Counted from the stretch's first letter, positions 8,401 to 18,708 are shown. The stretch is DNA of 32,315 nt from Leptolyngbya sp. DLM2.Bin27 (GCA_007694115.1 RECJ01000239.1:1-32315); one strand, 5' to 3'. Notes: generated by a model not told the origin, from the letters alone. Made by a program: numbers and translations.

Positions 8401-10114
8401 CCCCCAGATGGGTGCTAAGCGACATCACCAGCCGCTCCCGCAGCGGGTCAATGGCCGGGTTGGTCACCTGGGCAAAGCGCTGCTTAAAGTAGTCGTAGAG
8501 CAGGTGGGGCTTGTCGGAGAGCACCGCGTGGGGGGTGTCATCACCCATGCAGAAGGTGGGTTCCTTGCCCTGGGCCGCCATGTCTTGAATGATCATGTCC
8601 ACGTCTTCGGCGGTGTAGCCAAAGGCGCTCTGCTGGCGCAGCAGACGGTCAGCGGGGTAGAGAGAAACTTCACTGAACAGCTGGGGCTGTACCTCAGCCC
8701 GGTTGTCCTTGAGCCACTGGCCGTAGGGATGCCGGGTCGCCACCCGTTTTTTGATATCCCAGTTCTTGAGAATTTCGTTGCTGTGCAGATCCACCGAGAT
8801 CATTTGTCCGGGGCCGAGGCGACCCTTTTCCAGAATGTCTTCCGGAGCCACATCCAGCACCCCCGCCTCCGACGACACCATCAGCAGGTCGTCTTTAGTC
8901 ACCACGTAGCGGGCCGGGCGCAGGCCGTTGCGGTCTAGGGTAGCCCCCACCTGGGTGCCGTCGCTAAATACGATTAGCGCTGGGCCATCCCAGGGCTCTT
9001 GCATGCCGCTGTAATACTCGTAAAAGTCGGTGATTTCAGGGTAGGCATCCAGGGCTGGCTGGTTGTTGTAGGCCTCAGGCACCATGATCATCAGCGCCTC
9101 CTGGGGCGACCGGCCCGATCGCACCAGCAGCTCCATTACGTTGTCGAGGTTGGCCGAGTCGCTGTTTTCAGCATTGACAATCGGCTTGAGCAGGTCAACA
9201 CGATCGCCCCAGATCGGGTGGTACAGATCGGCCTGGCGAGCCACCATCCAGTTGATGTTGCCCACCAGGGTGTTGATCTCACCGTTGTGGCCCAGCAGCC
9301 GCATCGGGTGGGCCAGGGGCCATTTGGGCATGGTGTTGGTGCTAAAGCGGCGGTGGTACACCGCAAAGGCGCTGACGTAGTCTGGGTCGCGCAGGTCGTC
9401 GTAAAAGGCCCTCAGCACCGCCGATCGCACCATGCCTTTGTAGACAATGGTGCGGCAGGAGCAAGAGCACACGTAAAACTCCTTCAGCCCCGCCACCGTT
9501 GCCGCCGCCAGATCGCCGGGGGCGGCTACGATCTGCGCCACCAGGTGCAGCACTTGGCGGCGCACCAGGTACAGACGCCGCTCCAGGTCTGCTCCAGTTT
9601 CGGTGGTCGAAGCCATCACCAGCTGTTCAATCCGGGGCTGAAATTGTTGGGCCAGCGGCCCCAGCACCTCCGGGCACACGGGCACCGAGCGCCAGCCCAC
9701 CACGGTCAACCCCTCCTCAATAACCACCCGGTTAAAGGTGTCGCGCACCAGGGCTGCCGCTGCGTCATGGTTGGGCAGAAAAACCATGGCTACGCCGGTG
9801 CGATCGCTCTCCAGCGGCCCCACCCCCTGCTCCTGAGCCCAGCGGTTTAGCACCGCCCAGGGAATCGCTGTCATCACCCCGGCCCCATCGCCAGACGCCT
9901 GGTCGGCACAGCAGCCACCCCGGTGCTCCATGCAGTCGAGGGCCGCCAGCGCCTTGGTGACCAAATCGTGGCTAGGGCGGTTCTGGCGGTCGGCCAAAAA
10001 GCCTACGCCACAGGCATCACGTTCTTCGACCAGCGACTTTGGTCCCCAGTTTGGCCATTCAGAACGAGCGTGCTGCCGAGGTTGATAGGGTTGATTCACA
10101 GGTGTACGTCCCAT
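5429..10114 (-). CDS. gltS: Ferredoxin-dependent glutamate synthase (Fd-GOGAT)
   Basis: This 1561-residue enzyme makes two glutamates from glutamine and 2-oxoglutarate in the GS-GOGAT cycle, with electrons from reduced ferredoxin. It has a 34-residue propeptide before Cys35 (ERDACGVGF), the nucleophile exposed by processing. The class II amidotransferase domain covers about residues 35-440 and contains the [11 protein letters not shown] loop. A central domain and the FMN-binding synthase barrel (about 840-1210) follow. The 3Fe-4S cysteines are C1181, C1187 and C1192 (C-x5-C-x4-C). The C-terminal GXGXG beta-helix covers about 1270-1490. Length and absence of an adjacent gltD fit the cyanobacterial ferredoxin type (Synechocystis sll1499, also called glsF). 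All key residues are present. No NtcA site (GTA-N8-TAC) was found by eye in the proximal upstream DNA. Confidence 0.97.
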   Translation of the reverse strand: MGRTPVNQPYQPRQHARSEWPNWGPKSLVEERDACGVGFLADRQNRPSHDLVTKALAALDCMEHRGGCCADQASGDGAGVMTAIPWAVLNRWAQEQGVGPLESDRTGVAMVFLPNHDAAAALVRDTFNRVVIEEGLTVVGWRSVPVCPEVLGPLAQQFQPRIEQLVMASTTETGADLERRLYLVRRQVLHLVAQIVAAPGDLAAATVAGLKEFYVCSCSCRTIVYKGMVRSAVLRAFYDDLRDPDYVSAFAVYHRRFSTNTMPKWPLAHPMRLLGHNGEINTLVGNINWMVARQADLYHPIWGDRVDLLKPIVNAENSDSANLDNVMELLVRSGRSPQEALMIMVPEAYNNQPALDAYPEITDFYEYYSGMQEPWDGPALIVFSDGTQVGATLDRNGLRPARYVVTKDDLLMVSSEAGVLDVAPEDILEKGRLGPGQMISVDLHSNEILKNWDIKKRVATRHPYGQWLKDNRAEVQPQLFSEVSLYPADRLLRQQSAFGYTAEDVDMIIQDMAAQGKEPTFCMGDDTPHAVLSDKPHLLYDYFKQRFAQVTNPAIDPLRERLVMSLSTHLGVQGNLLDEQPDGARLLHLESPVINEVELEQIHASGFATATLSTLYSIAAGPAGLQQAVADLCDRADEAVKAGNVIFVLSDRIDAQGNPAPLTAETSYIPPLLAVGAVHHHLIRNGLRMHGSLVVETAQCWSTHHFACLIGYGASAVCPYLALESVRHWWADNRTQKLMETGKLPVTTLNGAQDNYRKAVDAGLLKILSKMGISLITSYRGAQIFEAIGIGGDLLELAFRGTTSRLGGLSLIDLAQETIQFHQRAFPELTAKRLQNMGFVQSRPSGEYHMNNPAMSKLLHKAVAERQYDHYELYRAQLENRPVSALRDLLDIEGDRPPIPIDQVESAEVIMRRFCTGGMSLGALSREAHEVLAVAMNRIGGKSNSGEGGEDPTRFKVLADVDAEGNSPTFPHLRGLKNGDTASSAIKQVASGRFGVTPEYLMHADQIEIKLAQGAKPGEGGQLPGKKVSPYIAMLRRSKPWVALISPPPHHDIYSIEDLAQLIFDLHQINPRAGVSVKLVSEVGIGTIAAGVAKANADVIQVSGHDGGTGASPLSSIKHAGVPWELGLTEVHKVLMENELRDRVTLRVDGGLKTGWDVVMGALMGAEEFGFGSIAMIAEGCIMARVCHTNNCPVGVATQKEELRQRFTGVPENVVNFFFYIAEEVRSLLARLGYRSLIDIVGRADLLKPRADVSLAKTQGLDLSTLVNLPDGRGDRAWLNHGGVHSNGPVLDDEILADAEVQAAIQNQGTVAKTYPVVTINRTIGARVAGVIAEKYGNSGFEGQINLNFEGSAGQSFGAFNLPGMTLTLVGEANDYVGKGMHGGEIVVKPPAGITYDPSTNVIVGNTCLYGATGGTLYALGTAGERFAVRNSKGQAVIEGAGDHCCEYMTGGVVVVLGPVGRNVGAGMTGGLGYFLDETGGFPVRVNPEIVKVQRVITAAGEAQLKALIEAHLAHTGSPKAEKILASWGDYLPQFWQVVPPSEADTPEANPTEKVLSSSQL

Positions 10115-10737
10115 GGAAGAGAAAATAGCGAGGGTGTGGTTAAAATTTTGGTCAGGAGAGCTAGCCTACCAGTACGCTTCGCCCATCGGAGAGCCCAAGT
10201 GCTAGAGTCACTGAGAGACTCGGCCCTAATCACTGGCTGTACGTAGGCTGGAGTCCTTAAACTATCACCCCTAAACAGGCCAGGGGAAACTATTTAGGCC
10301 AAGGTCAAGTCAAACGGCTCAGTGCAGGCTAGGGCAGTACCGACAACTCAGCTAACTCAGCTCAAGTCACTCCAGCTCAAGTCACCAGTTGGGGCTTGCG
10401 GGTCTTAACTTGCTGGTCTACCTGGCGGGGTCTCAGTCAGATCGTGCCCCAACTACAGGTAAAGACCAGAAGCACCAAGACCCAGGACTATCATCCCGGT
10501 CGCAAAGCAGAAGTCCTGCTGAGCGACAGGCTGCACATTATTTGCTGTGCATTACCTGTAATCTACAGACTTTATCAGTAGTTTACAAACCCTAGACCAG
10601 TCATTGGTGACAGCTTCTTAGAATTACATGACAACAACGGTAGCGATTGTTTCAAAACTGGCCTTAACTCCTGCTCAAACTGCCCCGAAACCCGCCAGTT
10701 CTGCCCGTATAACTTCATTATTCATCCCGTCCACTCT
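10115..10737. other. 623-bp intergenic region between gltS and the glycosidase gene
   Basis: This gap separates divergent genes and should hold both promoters. I see no credible gene. It contains CAGCTCAAGTCAC twice (10358-10370 and 10373-10385), TGCACA-N8-TGTGCA (10532-10551) and CTGTA-ATC-TACAG (10556-10568). The last overlaps an imperfect longer symmetry GTAATCTAC-N11-GTAGTTTAC. These lie about 170-200 bases before the plus-strand gene and are candidate operator sites. No regulator is assigned. Confidence 0.6.
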
Positions 10738-12570
10738 ATGGTTAGACCGTCGGCCTTGGCTCCTTGTTTGTCTTGTTTTGATTGGTTTTATTCGCGGCTG
10801 ACCTATGGCTGGGTCGTGGGTAGCTGGGTGGGCCTGGGGCTAGTGGGTGCGATCGCATCTGCCCCAGCCCTAGCCACCGATCCCCTCCCCCCCACCGCTG
10901 AGAGCGCCCTTGCCCCTGCCGCTCTGGCCTCTGCCGCCCTACCCGCCACCGCCCAGGGCCAAACGCTGATGATCAACGGCAATCGAGCCACCATTCCCTG
11001 GATGATTGCCAATGGCCGGATCGGCCTGGCCGACTACGGTGTTACCGACCATCTAGGAGCCAGCCTACTCAGCAGCGGTCAGCCCGATCGGCAGCCCGTC
11101 CAGTGGTTCACCCAGCCCGGCAACCCCGTCACCCTGCCCGCCTGGATACAGGGTGGCTATCGCCTGCTAGACATTAAACCCCTAGCCGAGCGCCACGGCT
11201 GGCAGGTGCAGCCCCAGGGCGACACCCTGCAAATCACTACGCCACCAGCCCGAGTCTTGGCCCTGCGCCGCCAGGCCCTGCCTGGCGGAGAGCGGTTGTG
11301 GATCGACCTATCCGGCCCGGTTCCGGCCCATCTGGCCGACAGCGCCGACGCCCTCACCCTCACCCTGGGGGCAGCCATCGACCCAGGGATCATGAGAGCC
11401 GCCAGCACCGCTCCTGCCGGAGCCTACCTGGGCTCCCTGGCGGCCACGCCCGTCGCCGGGGGCATCCGCCTCCAGGCCAGCGCCACCCACCCGCCGCGCC
11501 TCACCACCCAGGCCAACCAAATCATCCTCGATATTCGCGCCGACAGCCTGCAGCCCCACAGCATTGCCTGGGCACCGGGGCTGCGGTGGCAGCAGCGGTA
11601 CGTGAGCGTAGCCGGGCAGCCCTTTCCCGTCTACTGGCTGCAAATCGATCCCACCCAGGCCAGCCTGCGACCGATTTGGCCTGACCCCGCCACCGTTGTC
11701 GGCACCGCGCCCCTGACCACCATTGCCCAGCGCTGGCAGGCCGTCGCCGCCATCAACGCGGGCTTCTTCAACCGCAACAACCAGTACCCCCTCGGGGCGG
11801 TGCGATCTAACAACAACTGGATCTCAGGCCCGATTCTGAGTCGCGGCGTAGTCGGGTGGAATGACCAGGGTCAGGTACGCATGGAGCGCCTCGCCCTGAG
11901 CCAAACCCTGAGCGCCGGGGGGCGAACCTTTCCAGTACAGGGGATCAACAGTGGCTACGTAGAGGCGGGCATTGGCCTCTACACCTCTGCTTGGGGGCCA
12001 ACCTACCGCCCCATTTTAGAGAGTGAAACCGTAGTTACAGTGGTCAATGGGGTAGTCACGGCCCAGCAGCCTGCCAGCACCATCAACCCTGGAGGCCTAC
12101 CCATTCCCGCCAACGGCTATCTGCTGGCCCTGCGGTCATATCCCATCGCCGCCCAGGCCCTGCCCCTAGGCCAACCGGTTGGCCTCACCGCTGACGTACT
12201 GCCCGCCACCATGGCACCCTTCCCCAACTTAGTGGGAGGTGGGCCACTGCTGATCCGCGATCGCACCCTGGTGCTCAATGCCCAGCTAGAGCAGTTCAGC
12301 AATGCCTTTGCCACCCAGGCTGCCCCCCGCAGCGCCATCGGACTCACCGCCAGCGGCGAAGTTTTGCTGGTGGCCGCACACCACAGCCCCCGTGGCCCTG
12401 GCCCCACCCTCGATCAAATGGCCCAAATCATGCTGCATCTGGGCAGCACCGATGCCCTCAACCTAGACGGTGGCAGCTCCGCCGCCCTGTATCTAGGGGG
12501 GCGGCTGATCAATCGCTCGCCCCGCACAGCGGCCCGAGTCAACAATGGCATTGGTCTATTTTTGCCCTAG
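10738..12570 (+). CDS. Secreted phosphodiester glycosidase (NAGPA) family protein
   Basis: This 610-residue protein has a long signal peptide with a hydrophobic core at about residues 24-42 and a likely cleavage after ALA46, so it acts in the periplasm or outside the cell. The middle part (about 75-270) is beta-rich, with LMINGNRATIPWMIANGRIG and YRLLDIKPLAERHGWQVQ resembling copper-amine-oxidase-N/stalk-like domains. The C-terminal half is the NAGPA/phosphodiester glycosidase (DUF2233) domain: AAINAGFFNRNNQYPLGAV from about residue 338, LVGGGPLLI, and ALNLDGGSSAALYLGG with D577. Family members cleave sugar-1-phosphodiesters and are often tied to exopolysaccharide. The substrate is unknown. 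It is monocistronic as far as the sequence shows. Confidence 0.85.
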   Translation: MVRPSALAPCLSCFDWFYSRLTYGWVVGSWVGLGLVGAIASAPALATDPLPPTAESALAPAALASAALPATAQGQTLMINGNRATIPWMIANGRIGLADYGVTDHLGASLLSSGQPDRQPVQWFTQPGNPVTLPAWIQGGYRLLDIKPLAERHGWQVQPQGDTLQITTPPARVLALRRQALPGGERLWIDLSGPVPAHLADSADALTLTLGAAIDPGIMRAASTAPAGAYLGSLAATPVAGGIRLQASATHPPRLTTQANQIILDIRADSLQPHSIAWAPGLRWQQRYVSVAGQPFPVYWLQIDPTQASLRPIWPDPATVVGTAPLTTIAQRWQAVAAINAGFFNRNNQYPLGAVRSNNNWISGPILSRGVVGWNDQGQVRMERLALSQTLSAGGRTFPVQGINSGYVEAGIGLYTSAWGPTYRPILESETVVTVVNGVVTAQQPASTINPGGLPIPANGYLLALRSYPIAAQALPLGQPVGLTADVLPATMAPFPNLVGGGPLLIRDRTLVLNAQLEQFSNAFATQAAPRSAIGLTASGEVLLVAAHHSPRGPGPTLDQMAQIMLHLGSTDALNLDGGSSAALYLGGRLINRSPRTAARVNNGIGLFLP

Positions 12571-12576
12571 GAGTCG

Positions 12577-12670
12577 AAGGCAGAAATAGACCCCCGATTC
12601 CCGCAAGGCTTAGTCCCTGGGACATAGAAAATCCCCTTTCTGCCTTCTGCCTTCTGCCTTCCTGTACTAG
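12577..12670. repeat. Dispersed ~92-bp repeat, copy 1, with TTCTGCC tandem heptamers
   Basis: AAGGCAGAAA (12577-12586) and TTTCTGCCTT (12637-12646) are perfectly complementary, framing CCCCCGATTCCCGCAAGGC and a second short GGGA...TCCCC hairpin. TTCTGCC then repeats in tandem (three copies), ending in CCTGTACTAG. It starts seven bases after the upstream gene. A diverged copy lies at 31130-31221. It may work as a terminator or be a non-autonomous mobile repeat. Confidence 0.6.
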
Positions 12671-13053
12671 TCCCCTATCCAAAGACCGCTTCTACGCCTG
12701 AGTTTACGGAGTCTTGCACCGAACTCATCCCCCCGCCCATTGCCCCTACCCGAGCCATCCCATTCCCTTGGCAAAGCCGGTGTAAAGACTTCATGTACCT
12801 GACCCCATTCCCCTCTGATTTCCCAGCATCCCGGCCTGCCCTTGCTAGACTATTGGCTGAAAACGCTGGCCGCTGGACTTCGTTAGGAAGTTGTAACCTT
12901 ACAGCTGAAGCCTCAGTGCAGTCGGCAAGGTCACAAGGGTGGTGGCTAACCCGCCCCCAACCTATCTCCAGAGGATCATCAGCTAGAAAGTCAGCAGATT
13001 GTTAACTCCAGCGCGTCTTTAAATAAAGTCTTAGATTTCAGGAGAATTACGCT
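12671..13053. other. 383-bp intergenic stretch without a convincing gene
   Basis: This stretch precedes the cupin gene. One plus-strand frame of 70 codons (12793-13005) is open, but its composition and lack of a ribosome binding site argue against coding. It probably contains the promoter and leader of the gene at 13054. I see no recognisable riboswitch or strong hairpin. Confidence 0.45.
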
Positions 13054-13473
13054 ATGCAAAAACTACAAGAGTCACTTCAGCCCACGGCCTTGTCCCTGGC
13101 CACCAGCAACGGCAGCGAAATCTCTGAAGCCGGCCTCCGTCCCTGGGGTTCCTACACCGTGCTCGAAGAGGGCCGAGGCTATAAAATCAAGCGCATTGAG
13201 GTCAAGCCTGGCCATCGCCTCAGTCTGCAAATGCACCACCATCGCAGCGAACACTGGATTGTCGTATCCGGGACCGCCAGGGTGATCTGTGGGGAAAACG
13301 AAATTCTGCTATCCACGAACCAGTCTACCTACGTCCCCCCCTGTACCCAGCATCGCCTAGAAAATGTTGGCGTTATTCCCCTGGTGCTGATTGAGGTACA
13401 AAATGGCGAATACCTAGGCGAAGACGATATCGTGCGGTTTCAAGACGACTACTCTCGGGTTGAAACCATCTAG
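13054..13473 (+). CDS. Cupin mannose-6-phosphate isomerase (type II, stand-alone domain)
   Basis: This 139-residue single-domain cupin matches the isomerase half of bifunctional ManC/AlgA enzymes. It shows LRPWGSYTVLEEGRGYKIKR, then the metal-binding cupin motif 1 LQMHHHRSEHWIVVSGTA (His cluster and Glu) and motif 2 STYVPPCTQHRLENVG. The expected reaction is fructose-6-phosphate to mannose-6-phosphate, feeding GDP-mannose and surface polysaccharide. The guanylyltransferase half is absent, as is common in cyanobacterial stand-alone forms. AGGAGA at 13040-13045 sits eight bases before the ATG, a strong ribosome binding site that fixes the start. A long hairpin follows at 13517. Confidence 0.85.
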   Translation: MQKLQESLQPTALSLATSNGSEISEAGLRPWGSYTVLEEGRGYKIKRIEVKPGHRLSLQMHHHRSEHWIVVSGTARVICGENEILLSTNQSTYVPPCTQHRLENVGVIPLVLIEVQNGEYLGEDDIVRFQDDYSRVETI

Positions 13474-13516
13474 ACAATCACTCGGTTTACCCGCTGCCAA
13501 AGGCCCTGCCCTAACC

Positions 13517-13552
13517 AACGGCGATAGTGCTAAGCTCAGCACTATCGCCGTT
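13517..13552 (+). terminator. Strong hairpin after the cupin gene
   Basis: AACGGCGATAGTGCT (13517-13531) and AGCACTATCGCCGTT (13538-13552) form a perfect 15-bp stem with a 6-base loop, 44 bases past the cupin stop. Only a short T-rich tail follows (TTTGCTT), so termination is likely but not certain. Confidence 0.7.
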
Positions 13553-13578
13553 TGCTTACACATTGCTGCCGTTTTGCC

Positions 13579-13968
13579 ATGGTTCAGATTCGCCCCGCCG
13601 CCGCCCAAGAACTCAACCGACTCCTGCAGCGGCAGCAAGCCTCTGCCCCAGGGCAAGCCTCAGTGGTTTACCTCGCCCTTGAGCCGGGCGGCTGCGCCGA
13701 TTGGACCTACTGTCTCACCGCAGACCAGCCACCGCCGCAGTCCACCACCACCCTAAACTGCGGTGACCTTGGCCTGGCCATCCCGACAGACCAGCTAGAT
13801 CTGGTCAAAGATCTGGTAATTGACTACGCCGAAGACCTGATGGGCGGCGGGTTTCGCTTTATCAATCCCCTAGCCCAGCGCACCTGTGGCTGCGGCAATG
13901 CCTTTGCCCTCAACCCCGACACCCCAGTCACCCAAGACTGCACGGCCCCGAATCTCGCGGCAGTCTAG
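13579..13968 (+). CDS. HesB/IscA family iron-sulfur assembly protein
   Basis: I place the start at ATG 13579 (129 residues, MVQIRPAAAQELNRLL). The open frame extends back to an ATG at 13552, but that falls on the last base of the terminator hairpin. The A-type carrier cysteines are present: C39 in EPGGCADWTYCL, and C103 and C105 in RTCGCGNAF, the conserved C-x-C near the C-terminus. A-type proteins carry or transfer Fe-S clusters or iron to apo-proteins. The domain is a little divergent (ADWTY instead of the usual SGFxY) and has a short tail after the C-x-C. It ends 155 bases before rpsL. Confidence 0.88.
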   Translation: MVQIRPAAAQELNRLLQRQQASAPGQASVVYLALEPGGCADWTYCLTADQPPPQSTTTLNCGDLGLAIPTDQLDLVKDLVIDYAEDLMGGGFRFINPLAQRTCGCGNAFALNPDTPVTQDCTAPNLAAV

Positions 13969-14043
13969 CGGACTCTCAGCGGGTCGATGGGCTCTCGGCG
14001 GGCCAATGGGCGAGGCCATTGGTAAAGTAGTCATTGACACAAT

Positions 14044-14073
14044 TTGACCAAAGTTTCTCCAGGGTGCTAGCAT
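14044..14073 (+). promoter_or_regulatory. Candidate promoter of the str operon
   Basis: TTGACC (14044-14049) and TAGCAT (14068-14073) are separated by 18 bases and lie about 50 bases before rpsL. A second TTGACA is at 14034-14039 but lacks a well-placed -10. Assigned by eye. Confidence 0.35.
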
Positions 14074-14123
14074 TAGATCTTGTGAAAACTTGAGCTTTAT
14101 TCGCCTAGCAGCAGAAACACCCT

Positions 14124-14498
14124 ATGCCCACGATTCAGCAACTCATCCGGAGTGAGCGCCAAAAAGCCGATAAGAAGACCAAGTCCCCTGCCCTAAAGAG
14201 CTGTCCACAGCGTCGGGGGGTTTGTACTCGCGTCTACACCACCACTCCCAAGAAGCCAAATTCGGCTCTACGCAAGGTGGCGCGGGTGCGCTTGACCTCT
14301 GGTTTTGAGGTCACCGCCTACATTCCTGGCATTGGCCACAATCTTCAAGAGCACTCCGTAGTCATGATTCGTGGCGGTCGGGTCAAAGATCTTCCCGGTG
14401 TTCGTTACCACATTATTCGTGGCACCCTCGACACCGCTGGGGTGAAGGATCGCCGCCAGGGTCGCTCTAAATACGGAGCCAAGCGCCCTAAGGCATAG
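14124..14498 (+). CDS. rpsL: 30S ribosomal protein S12
   Basis: This 124-residue S12 shows all family hallmarks: the MPTIQQLIR start, [34 protein letters not shown] and [20 protein letters not shown]. It sits at the decoding centre of the small subunit. The residues whose changes give streptomycin resistance elsewhere are wild type here (Lys in TPKKPNSA at 43/44, Lys88 in RVKDLPG). It is the first gene of the str operon, followed by rpsG 230 bases downstream. Confidence 0.98.
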   Translation: MPTIQQLIRSERQKADKKTKSPALKSCPQRRGVCTRVYTTTPKKPNSALRKVARVRLTSGFEVTAYIPGIGHNLQEHSVVMIRGGRVKDLPGVRYHIIRGTLDTAGVKDRRQGRSKYGAKRPKA

Positions 14499-14728
14499 GC
14501 TCAGAACACTAGGGCTGGGCCTATGCCTGCTGTCGAGGCCAGTTAGGTCAAGATTAGTTGGGTTCAGGCAACTGGGCCAGGCACAGCCGACCTCTCGGAA
14601 CTGTTCGCTTGTTGTCTGTTGGCACAGCTGCTGATTTTTCTCGTGCCCTGATTGATCTCCTCTTCAGCCGATCATTTGTTCGTCCTTGCTGTCCGCCGCT
14701 AGCTTTACCAATCACTGGAATTTGTACC

Positions 14729-15199
14729 ATGTCCCGCCGCACCGTTGTCCAAAAGCGACCAATCCCCCCCGATTCGGTTTATAACAGTCGTCTGATCACG
14801 ATGATGAGCCGCCGCCTCATGACCAGCGGCAAAAAGTCTTTGGCTGACAAAATCATCTACAACTCTTTCACTATCATTAAAGAGCGCAGCGGTGGCGACC
14901 CCCTTGATGTATTTGAGCGGGCAGTGCGCAACGCCTCTCCCCTGGTAGAAGTCAAAGCCCGTCGAGTCGGTGGGGCAACCTATCAGGTGCCCATGGAAGT
15001 GCGGTCTGAGCGCAGCATTGCCTTGGCTCTGCGATGGCTGACCCAGTTTGCTCGGCAGCGCCCCGGCAAGTCAATGGCTATCAAGTTAGCCAATGAACTC
15101 ATGGATGCCGCCAACGAAACCGGTGGTGCCGTTCGCAAGCGCGAAGAGACTCACCGGATGGCGGAAGCGAATAAGGCCTTTGCCCACTATCGCTACTAA
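14729..15199 (+). CDS. rpsG: 30S ribosomal protein S7
   Basis: Starting at ATG 14729 gives [20 protein letters not shown] and 156 residues, the standard S7 length. The open frame runs back to 14558, but those 57 codons are not S7-like and lie in the rpsL-rpsG spacer, so the upstream start is rejected. Conserved blocks include [16 protein letters not shown] and the [18 protein letters not shown]-binding segment. S7 starts assembly of the 30S head and in many bacteria represses its own operon. Second gene of the str operon. Confidence 0.97.
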   Translation: MSRRTVVQKRPIPPDSVYNSRLITMMSRRLMTSGKKSLADKIIYNSFTIIKERSGGDPLDVFERAVRNASPLVEVKARRVGGATYQVPMEVRSERSIALALRWLTQFARQRPGKSMAIKLANELMDAANETGGAVRKREETHRMAEANKAFAHYRY

Positions 15200-15310
15200 G
15201 CCAAATCGTCAATTTTGCTCCGAGGGTTCCAATTCCTTGGCGATCGCTATTTCTGATCCCTAGAATAGGTTTTCAGGTGCATCAGGCAGGGCGACTGGCC
15301 GTAGGAAAAA

Positions 15311-15317
15311 AAGGAGG
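15311..15317 (+). promoter_or_regulatory. Strong Shine-Dalgarno for fusA fixing a GTG start
   Basis: AAGGAGG lies five bases before GTG 15323. It fixes the non-ATG start of fusA and suggests high translation. Confidence 0.8.
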
Positions 15318-15322
15318 TAGCT

Positions 15323-17398
15323 GTGGTTCGACTAACACCCCTAGAGCGGGTTAGAAATATTGGTATTGCCGCTCACATTGACGCTGGCAAAACTACCACC
15401 ACAGAGCGCATCCTGTTCTACTCGGGCATGGTGCATAAAATTGGCGAGGTGCACGAAGGCACTGCCGTAACCGACTGGATGGAGCAGGAGCGGGAGCGGG
15501 GGATCACAATCACCGCAGCTGCTATCAGTACTAGCTGGCGTGATCACCAGATCAACATCATTGACACTCCCGGTCACGTCGATTTCACCATTGAAGTTGA
15601 GCGCTCGATGCGAGTGCTGGACGGGGTAATTGCGGTATTTTGCTCGGTTGGGGGTGTGCAGCCTCAGTCTGAGACGGTGTGGCGTCAGGCCAACCGCTAC
15701 AAAGTACCGCGTATTGCCTTCATCAACAAGATGGATCGCACTGGGGCCAACTTTTTTAAGGTTCACGATCAGCTGCGCGATCGCCTAGGGGCAAACGCAG
15801 TTGCTGTGCAGATTCCCGTTGGTTCAGAGGGCAACTTTCAGGGTGTAGTCGATCTGGTGGCCATGCGGGCTCGCATCTACCACGATGACCTGGGCCAAAA
15901 CTTCCAAGATACCGAAATTCCAGCCGATGTCTTAGAGGTGGCCGAAGAGTACCGCGCCAAGCTGATTGAGGCCGTGGCTGAAACCAGCGACGCCCTGATG
16001 GAAAAGTATTTTGATGGGCAGCCGCTGTCTCCAGAGGAAATTGCGATCGCACTTCGGCAAGGCACCATTCAAGGCACCATTGTGCCGGTGCTGTGCGGTT
16101 CTGCCTTCAAAAATAGAGGTGTACAACTTCTTCTCGATGCCGTTGTTGACTATTTGCCCTCTCCCCTAGAGGTGCCCCCAATTCAAGGGCATCTACCCAG
16201 TGGTGACCTGGCAGAGCGCCCAGCCGACGATGATGCTCCCCTAGCTGCTCTGGCCTTTAAGATCATGGCCGACCCCTACGGACGACTCACCTTTGTGCGC
16301 GTCTACTCGGGGATATTGAAGAAAGGCAGCTATATTTACAACGCCACCAAAGATAAAAAAGAACGTATTTCTCGTCTAATTGTCCTCAAAGCAGACGATC
16401 GAATTGAGGTGGACGAACTGCGGGCGGGTGACCTAGGGGCCGCCATCGGGCTCAAAGACACCTTCACCGGTGATACTGTTTGCGATCCGGCCCAGCCCAT
16501 CGTGCTGGAGTCGCTCTACGTACCAGAGCCGGTTATTTCTGTGGCCGTAGAGCCCAAAACCAAGCAGGATATGGATAAGCTCTCCAAAGCCCTGCAATCG
16601 CTTTCGGAGGAAGACCCTACCTTCCGGGTCAGCACTGACCCAGAAACCAATCAAACCGTAATTGCCGGTATGGGCGAACTTCACCTCGACATTCTAGTTG
16701 ACCGCATGCTGCGGGAGTTTAAGGTAGGAGCTAACATCGGCGCACCCCAGGTGGCCTACCGAGAAACCATTCGCAAGCCAACCACTGCCGAGGGTAAGTT
16801 TATCCGTCAGAGCGGCGGTAAGGGTCAGTATGGCCATGTGGTGGTTGAAGTAGAGCCCACTGAGGAAGGCAGCGGGTTTGAGTTTGTGTCTAAAATTGTC
16901 GGGGGCACGATTCCCAAAGAATACGTGTCTCCAGCAGAACAAGGCATGAAAGAGGCCTGCGAATCTGGTATCATTGCTGGGTATCCCGTGATCGATTTAA
17001 GGGTCACTCTGGTCGATGGGTCTTATCACGATGTAGACTCATCAGAGATGGCGTTTAAGATCGCTGGATCAATGGCGATAAAGGAAGCCGTCATGCAGGC
17101 GTCTCCCGTCCTTCTAGAGCCGATCATGAAGGTCGAGGTTGAAGTTCCAGAAGATTTTCTGGGTGACGTCATGGGAGATTTAAACTCCCGCCGGGGCCAG
17201 ATCGAGGGTATGGGAACAGAGGTTGACGTTGCAAAGGTTACAGCCCATGTTCCCCTAGCTGAGATGTTTGGTTATGCTACCGACATCCGCTCAAAAACGC
17301 AGGGTCGGGGCATTTTTTCGATGGAGTTTAGCCACTATGGCGAAGTTCCTCGAAACGTGGCTGAGGCCATTATCTCTAAAAACGCTGGGAACGCTTAG
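15323..17398 (+). CDS. fusA: Elongation factor G
   Basis: EF-G of 691 residues, the usual length, starting with GTG behind a near-perfect Shine-Dalgarno. It drives ribosomal translocation using GTP. The P-loop is AHIDAGKT (17-24), switch II DTPGH (81-85) and the base-recognition motif NKMD (135-138), with GSAF completing the G domain. Domains II to V follow in normal order, including the domain IV loop with [10 protein letters not shown]. There is no sign of the divergent EF-G2 type. It ends 23 bases before tufA. Confidence 0.98.
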   Translation: MVRLTPLERVRNIGIAAHIDAGKTTTTERILFYSGMVHKIGEVHEGTAVTDWMEQERERGITITAAAISTSWRDHQINIIDTPGHVDFTIEVERSMRVLDGVIAVFCSVGGVQPQSETVWRQANRYKVPRIAFINKMDRTGANFFKVHDQLRDRLGANAVAVQIPVGSEGNFQGVVDLVAMRARIYHDDLGQNFQDTEIPADVLEVAEEYRAKLIEAVAETSDALMEKYFDGQPLSPEEIAIALRQGTIQGTIVPVLCGSAFKNRGVQLLLDAVVDYLPSPLEVPPIQGHLPSGDLAERPADDDAPLAALAFKIMADPYGRLTFVRVYSGILKKGSYIYNATKDKKERISRLIVLKADDRIEVDELRAGDLGAAIGLKDTFTGDTVCDPAQPIVLESLYVPEPVISVAVEPKTKQDMDKLSKALQSLSEEDPTFRVSTDPETNQTVIAGMGELHLDILVDRMLREFKVGANIGAPQVAYRETIRKPTTAEGKFIRQSGGKGQYGHVVVEVEPTEEGSGFEFVSKIVGGTIPKEYVSPAEQGMKEACESGIIAGYPVIDLRVTLVDGSYHDVDSSEMAFKIAGSMAIKEAVMQASPVLLEPIMKVEVEVPEDFLGDVMGDLNSRRGQIEGMGTEVDVAKVTAHVPLAEMFGYATDIRSKTQGRGIFSMEFSHYGEVPRNVAEAIISKNAGNA

Positions 17399-17421
17399 AA
17401 AGGAAAGGACACGTAACGTAA

Positions 17422-18651
17422 ATGGCACGCGAAAAGTTTGAACGCAATAAACCCCACGTCAACATTGGCACCATTGGCCACGTTGACCATGGCAAGACCA
17501 CTCTGACGGCGGCCATCACCATGACGCTGGCGGCGGCTGGTGGCGCAAAGGCTCGTAAATACGATGAAATCGACGCTGCCCCCGAAGAGAAGGCTCGTGG
17601 TATTACAATCAATACCGCCCACGTGGAGTATGAGACCGCAACTCGCCACTACGCCCACGTTGACTGTCCGGGGCACGCAGACTACGTTAAAAACATGATC
17701 ACCGGTGCAGCACAGATGGACGGTGCCATTCTGGTATGCTCCGCTGCCGATGGCCCCATGCCCCAAACCCGGGAGCACATTCTGCTAGCTAAGCAGGTAG
17801 GCGTGCCGAGCATTGTGGTTTTCTTGAACAAGCAAGATCAAGTTGACGACGAAGAATTGCTGGAACTGGTCGAACTGGAAGTGCGTGAGCTGCTGGACTC
17901 CTACGAGTTCCCCGGCGACGAGATTCCTATCACCTCTGGCTCTGCTCTGCTAGCTGTAGAAGCTCTGACCGCTACTCCAGCTATAGGCCGTGGTGACAAC
18001 GAGTGGGTTGACAAGATTCTGGCCCTGATGGACAGTGTCGATGACTATATTCCTACTCCCGAACGTGATATCGACAAGCCTTTCCTCATGGCTGTTGAGG
18101 ACGTATTCTCAATTACAGGTCGGGGCACTGTTGCCACCGGGAGGATTGAGCGCGGTAAGGTCAAAGTGGGTGAAACTGTTGAACTAGTTGGTATCCGCGA
18201 TACCCGTAGCACCACCGTGACTGGGGTGGAGATGTTCAAAAAGAGCCTTGAAGAAGGCATGGCCGGTGACAATGCCGGGTTGTTGCTCAGAGGTCTTCAA
18301 AAAGAGGACATCGAGCGCGGCATGGTGCTAGCCAAGCCTGGCAGCATCACCCCCCACACTCAATTTGAGTCTGAGGTATATATCCTCAAAAAAGAAGAGG
18401 GCGGTCGTCACACTCCCTTCTTCCCTGGCTACAAGCCCCAGTTCTATGTGCGTACCACTGACGTAACCGGCAGCATCATTGCTTTCACCGCTGACGACGG
18501 TAGCGATGCTGAGATGGTTATGCCTGGCGATCGCATCAAAATGACTGTAGAACTGATTAACCCCATCGCCATTGAGCAGGGCATGCGCTTTGCTATTCGT
18601 GAGGGTGGCCGCACGGTTGGAGCCGGCGTGGTTTCCAAAATCATCAAGTAG
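17422..18651 (+). CDS. tufA: Elongation factor Tu
   Basis: EF-Tu of 409 residues, the length typical of cyanobacteria and plastids, which carry a short insertion near residues 180-190. It delivers aminoacyl-tRNA to the ribosome. Motifs are GHVDHGKT (19-26), DCPGH (81-85) and NKQD (136-139). The C-terminus is [22 protein letters not shown] precedes the ATG. A symmetric hairpin follows 14 bases after the stop, separating it from rpsJ. Confidence 0.98.
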   Translation: MAREKFERNKPHVNIGTIGHVDHGKTTLTAAITMTLAAAGGAKARKYDEIDAAPEEKARGITINTAHVEYETATRHYAHVDCPGHADYVKNMITGAAQMDGAILVCSAADGPMPQTREHILLAKQVGVPSIVVFLNKQDQVDDEELLELVELEVRELLDSYEFPGDEIPITSGSALLAVEALTATPAIGRGDNEWVDKILALMDSVDDYIPTPERDIDKPFLMAVEDVFSITGRGTVATGRIERGKVKVGETVELVGIRDTRSTTVTGVEMFKKSLEEGMAGDNAGLLLRGLQKEDIERGMVLAKPGSITPHTQFESEVYILKKEEGGRHTPFFPGYKPQFYVRTTDVTGSIIAFTADDGSDAEMVMPGDRIKMTVELINPIAIEQGMRFAIREGGRTVGAGVVSKIIK

Positions 18652-18665
18652 TCTAGGGTCAATTC

Positions 18666-18708
18666 AAAAAGACAGGAGTAATCCTCACGAGGATTTTCCT
18701 GTCTTTTT
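18666..18708. terminator. Hairpin between tufA and rpsJ
   Basis: AAAAAGACAGGA pairs with CCTGTCTTTTT, with an inner AATCCT/AGGATT stem and CACG loop, ending in a run of five Ts. This is a classic intrinsic terminator, and its A-rich 5' side makes it potentially bidirectional. rpsJ then probably depends on read-through or its own promoter. Confidence 0.8.

Noticed and set aside
5570..9850. Long plus-strand frames opposite gltS (up to 283 codons)
   Set aside because: High GC and codon bias of gltS create open antisense frames. Their His/Gly/Val-rich sequence is not protein-like.
11298..11684. Overlapping frames within the NAGPA gene
   Set aside because: Shadows of a high-GC gene. Pro/Arg/His-rich with no domain.
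12793..13005. 70-codon plus-strand frame before the cupin gene
   Set aside because: No ribosome binding site, skewed Ser/Arg composition and no family resemblance.
14558..14728. In-frame upstream extension of rpsG
   Set aside because: S7 is 156 residues from ATG 14729. The extra 57 codons are not S7-like and lie in the spacer.
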